Origin: an uncultured Bacteroidales bacterium
GTDB taxonomy: Bacteria > Bacteroidota > Bacteroidia > Bacteroidales > Muribaculaceae
DNA: 8,516 bases
NCBI GenBank assembly: GCA_900549375.1
Contig: URNY01000118.1
Location: 1 to 8,516, forward strand
Direction of reading: 5' to 3'
The notes below the pieces were generated by a model, which worked only from the letters and a program-made list of their open reading frames with translations, made no database searches and had not been told where the DNA came from. Made by a program: the position numbers and the translations under genes. This document shows, piece by piece, positions 6,349-8,516 of this stretch. Every line of letters starts with the position of its first letter. The stretch's first letter is position 1.

Positions 6349-8178
6349 ATGAAGAAATCTCGACTTTTTATCGTCAGTGCGACGTTACTATCGGCGGCAA
6401 TCGCTTATGCCGAGATTCCCGCCGGCTATTATTCCACGCTCGAAGGGAAAAGCGGCGCATCGCTACGCGACGCCGTGAAAGCGGTCTGTGCCCCCTCAGG
6501 CTTCACTACCGTCAGTTATGGGCCAAATACCTGGGAGGCTTTCGACAAGACCGATGTGCGCTATATCGACGGCCGCAAGGTGTGGCACGATATGTATAGC
6601 AACAATATCGTCTATGTCGAAACCGGCCATGACGGACTTAATATCGAGCATTCGGTGGCAAATTCGTGGTGGGGAGGAAAATCCGGGAATGTAAGCGCCT
6701 ATCAGGATCTTATGCATCTCAACCCCTCGGATCAGGCTGCGAATGGTGCGAAAAGCGACAACCCGATGGGTGTTGTCGCCACCGCCTCTTTTGAAAACGG
6801 CCTCGTAAAGGTCGGTACGCCCGCCTCCGGTTATGGCGGAGGTGCCGGCAAAGTGTTCGAACCGGCCGATGAATACAAAGGGGATTTTGCCCGCGCTTAT
6901 CTCTATCTCTTCACCGCCTACAACGGCATTTCGTGGAAATCGGATAAGCAGGGGCAGTATATGCTCAGTCTCTCCGCATCCCCGGTCGAGCCTCAGGAAT
7001 GGGTGGCGAAAATGCTCGTTGAGTGGTCGAAGCAGGATCCCGTTGATGATAAGGAGATAAGCCGTAACGAGGAGATCTATAAGATTCAGCATAACCGCAA
7101 TCCCTTTATCGACTATCCATCGCTTGCCGAATATCTCTATGGCGACAGGAAAAGCGAGTCGTTCAGCTGTGCCGGTAAAGAGGTTGCGGCTGTCAACCGT
7201 CCCGAAGCTCCCGCAGTGGAGAAGAGATGGCTCACCGGCGTGAACACCTTCGCCGGCAGATGGTGGAACGGCGAAGAGGTGAGCTACGTTTTCGATGAAA
7301 GCGAAGGGGATCTCTGGGTCAGTATCGACGGCGGCAATTATCAGCGGTACGGCAACCGCGTCAGCATCTCCGCCGCCGGATCCGCCTCCGACAGCCATAA
7401 GCTCCGCGCATATCTGGAGAAGACGGTAGACGGCCATACGCTTAAGAGCTCAGTCACCACACTTACCCTCACGGCTCTGGATCCCGATAAAGCGGATTAT
7501 ACCACTGCAGTATGGGAACCTGTAACCGCTCAGACCGATATTCAGCCCGATGCCTGTTATGTGCTCCTGTCGCAGAATGTAGGGCATGTGATGGGTCATA
7601 ACCTCAGCGGCGTCCTGCCGAGTCTCGGGTTTGCCCGTCATTCCGGCGGGAACGTAGTGGAACTGCCCGTCGGCACTGCATTGGTCTCCTTCGTTCCTGT
7701 GGCCGCAACCCGTGCCGATGCCGCCTATACCTTGAGAATTTCCGATGAATTCGGAAAGTCAAAGGGTTTCTGGGAGAAAGGCACCGGCAACAACCTCAAG
7801 CTCAACTCCACTACCGGAACAAAAGCCACGGTAGCTATCGAATCCGATGGAACCGCTACCATACAGTTCTCCGACGGCACATATCTCCGTTACAACCAAA
7901 GTCAGCCCCGTTTCAGCAACTATGCAGGCAACTCCAGTGCCAATGGCAAGGTCAGGCTCTATAAATTCAAAGAATTCCCGAGCCAGTTGGGTACCGGAGT
8001 AGGGGAGATTGCCGCCCCGCAGGATATCCCGGTTGTCGTGGACGGGCGTAACATCTATCCCGGCGAGAACGGAGCAGTCTATGACCTCAATGGCCGCCGC
8101 CTCTCCGGTCTCGGTCTCCAGCCCGGCATCTATGTGGCCGTGAATCCCTCCGGCCGCGTGAAAATACTGATTAAATAA
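6349..8178 (+). CDS. Secreted endonuclease I-family nuclease, third tandem paralogue, with Ig-like and beta-rich modules
   Basis: This 609-residue protein starts at ATG 6349 and has a Sec signal peptide (MKKSRLFIVSATLLSAAIAYA, cleavage expected after A21). Catalytic domain 22-265: E100-H101 in 'NIEHSVANSWW', N132 in 'HLNPSDQAANGAK', FEPADEYKGDFAR (170-182) and HNRNPFIDYPSLAEYLYG (248-265). The active-site residues of the EndA/Vvn family are all present, with the same IEHSVA variant as the preceding gene. Residues about 285-375 may be an Ig- or chitobiase-C-terminal-like beta domain (WVSIDGGNYQRYGN...HKLRAYLEKT), a weak call. Residues about 388-540 resemble the beta-rich module of the second nuclease (VTAQTDIQPDACYVLLS...LRYNQSQPRFSNYAG...VRLYKF). 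Residues about 558-609 are a T9SS type A-like tail (VYDLNGRRL-QPGIYVAV-VKILIK). It lies 50 nt after the second nuclease, and no convincing promoter is visible in that gap. The two are probably a recent duplication in one transcript. Confidence 0.93.
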   Translation: MKKSRLFIVSATLLSAAIAYAEIPAGYYSTLEGKSGASLRDAVKAVCAPSGFTTVSYGPNTWEAFDKTDVRYIDGRKVWHDMYSNNIVYVETGHDGLNIEHSVANSWWGGKSGNVSAYQDLMHLNPSDQAANGAKSDNPMGVVATASFENGLVKVGTPASGYGGGAGKVFEPADEYKGDFARAYLYLFTAYNGISWKSDKQGQYMLSLSASPVEPQEWVAKMLVEWSKQDPVDDKEISRNEEIYKIQHNRNPFIDYPSLAEYLYGDRKSESFSCAGKEVAAVNRPEAPAVEKRWLTGVNTFAGRWWNGEEVSYVFDESEGDLWVSIDGGNYQRYGNRVSISAAGSASDSHKLRAYLEKTVDGHTLKSSVTTLTLTALDPDKADYTTAVWEPVTAQTDIQPDACYVLLSQNVGHVMGHNLSGVLPSLGFARHSGGNVVELPVGTALVSFVPVAATRADAAYTLRISDEFGKSKGFWEKGTGNNLKLNSTTGTKATVAIESDGTATIQFSDGTYLRYNQSQPRFSNYAGNSSANGKVRLYKFKEFPSQLGTGVGEIAAPQDIPVVVDGRNIYPGENGAVYDLNGRRLSGLGLQPGIYVAVNPSGRVKILIK

Positions 8179-8218
8179 AATACGAACCCCAATACCTAAA
8201 AAACACAATAACACTCGT

Positions 8219-8516
8219 ATGTTACAGGAAACGAATGTAAAGCCTATCGACAAAGTGGTGATCCGCTTTGCCGGTGATTCCGGCGACGGCATGCAGCTTG
8301 CCGGAAACATCTTCTCCAACATTTCGGCAGGAGAGGGAAATCAGATCTCGACCTTCCCCGACTATCCAGCCGAGATACGCGCTCCGCAAGGTTCGCTGAG
8401 CGGCGTGTCGGGCTATCAGGTGAGTGTCGGCAAGGAGGTGCATACGCCCGGCGACCGCGCCGACGTGCTCGTGGCCATGAATCCGGCGGCCCTCAAGACC
8501 AATCTGAAGTTCCTCA
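8219..8516 (+). CDS. korA: 2-oxoacid:acceptor oxidoreductase alpha subunit, N-terminal part (runs off right edge)
   Basis: ATG 8219 opens a frame that continues past the window edge; 99 complete codons are visible. The protein begins with the gamma-type domain of pyruvate/2-oxoglutarate:ferredoxin oxidoreductases (VVIRFAGDSGDGMQLAGNIFS, about residues 13-33). It continues with the signature TFPDYPAEIRAPQGS and GVSGYQVSVG found in fused gamma-alpha subunits. The complete enzyme would oxidatively decarboxylate a 2-oxoacid (probably 2-oxoglutarate) to the acyl-CoA, using CoA and ferredoxin, in the cytoplasm. A beta subunit gene (korB) is expected next, outside the window. The start sits 40 nt after the third nuclease; I see neither a terminator nor a convincing promoter in that gap. 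The functional link to the nuclease genes is doubtful. The symbol is a best guess, since the substrate cannot be fixed from the N-terminus alone. Confidence 0.86.
   Translation, partial: MLQETNVKPIDKVVIRFAGDSGDGMQLAGNIFSNISAGEGNQISTFPDYPAEIRAPQGSLSGVSGYQVSVGKEVHTPGDRADVLVAMNPAALKTNLKFL

Noticed and set aside
6496..7437. Long minus-strand open frame (313 codons) opposite the third nuclease
   Set aside because: It is antisense to the catalytic domain of a clear nuclease, with no family resemblance and no promoter. It is a codon-bias shadow.
1..8516. CRISPR array, tRNA or rRNA genes, integrase or transposase genes
   Set aside because: No regularly spaced repeats, no cloverleaf-like or rRNA-like stretches and no recombinase motifs were seen on either strand.

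Overview
The window looks like a chromosomal segment of a gut-type Bacteroidales bacterium, most likely a Muribaculaceae relative. This rests on DUF5689/DUF6359 surface lipoproteins, C-terminal tails of the 'YDLNGR...GIYVV...VKV' type that resemble T9SS sorting domains, start codons without Shine-Dalgarno sequences, and a TAnnTTTG promoter box. The family assignment is an inference from gene style; no marker gene proves it. All recognised genes lie on the + strand.

Region 1 (1-2547): two adjacent paralogous outer-surface proteins. The first is cut by the left edge and only its C-terminal part is visible. The second is a complete lipoprotein that starts 7 nt after the first one stops. Both end in an OB-fold-like DUF6359 segment, a Pro-rich linker and a choice-of-anchor-J-type beta-sandwich. 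A strong intrinsic terminator closes this operon.

Region 2 (2548-8178): three consecutive paralogous secreted nucleases of the endonuclease I (EndA/Vvn/NucM, beta-beta-alpha metal finger) family. Each has a signal peptide, an N-terminal catalytic domain of about 245 residues with the Glu-His and Asn active-site residues in place, a variable middle, and a T9SS-type-A-like tail. The first carries a Hydin/choice-of-anchor-D-like domain plus FN3. The second and third share a different beta-rich module and a different active-site motif (IEHSVA instead of REHSVP). Between the first and second lies an AT-rich 314-nt gap. It holds a 200-bp element with inverted-repeat ends, a Bacteroidetes-type promoter, and a terminator-like hairpin just before the start codon of the second nuclease.

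Region 3 (8179-8516): the 5' end of a 2-oxoacid:acceptor oxidoreductase alpha subunit (korA-like), a central-metabolism gene probably unrelated to the nuclease cluster.

Taken together, regions 1 and 2 suggest an extracellular nucleic-acid capture and degradation locus: surface lipoproteins with OB-fold-like domains beside a battery of secreted DNases/RNases. Substrate and function are inferred, not shown.
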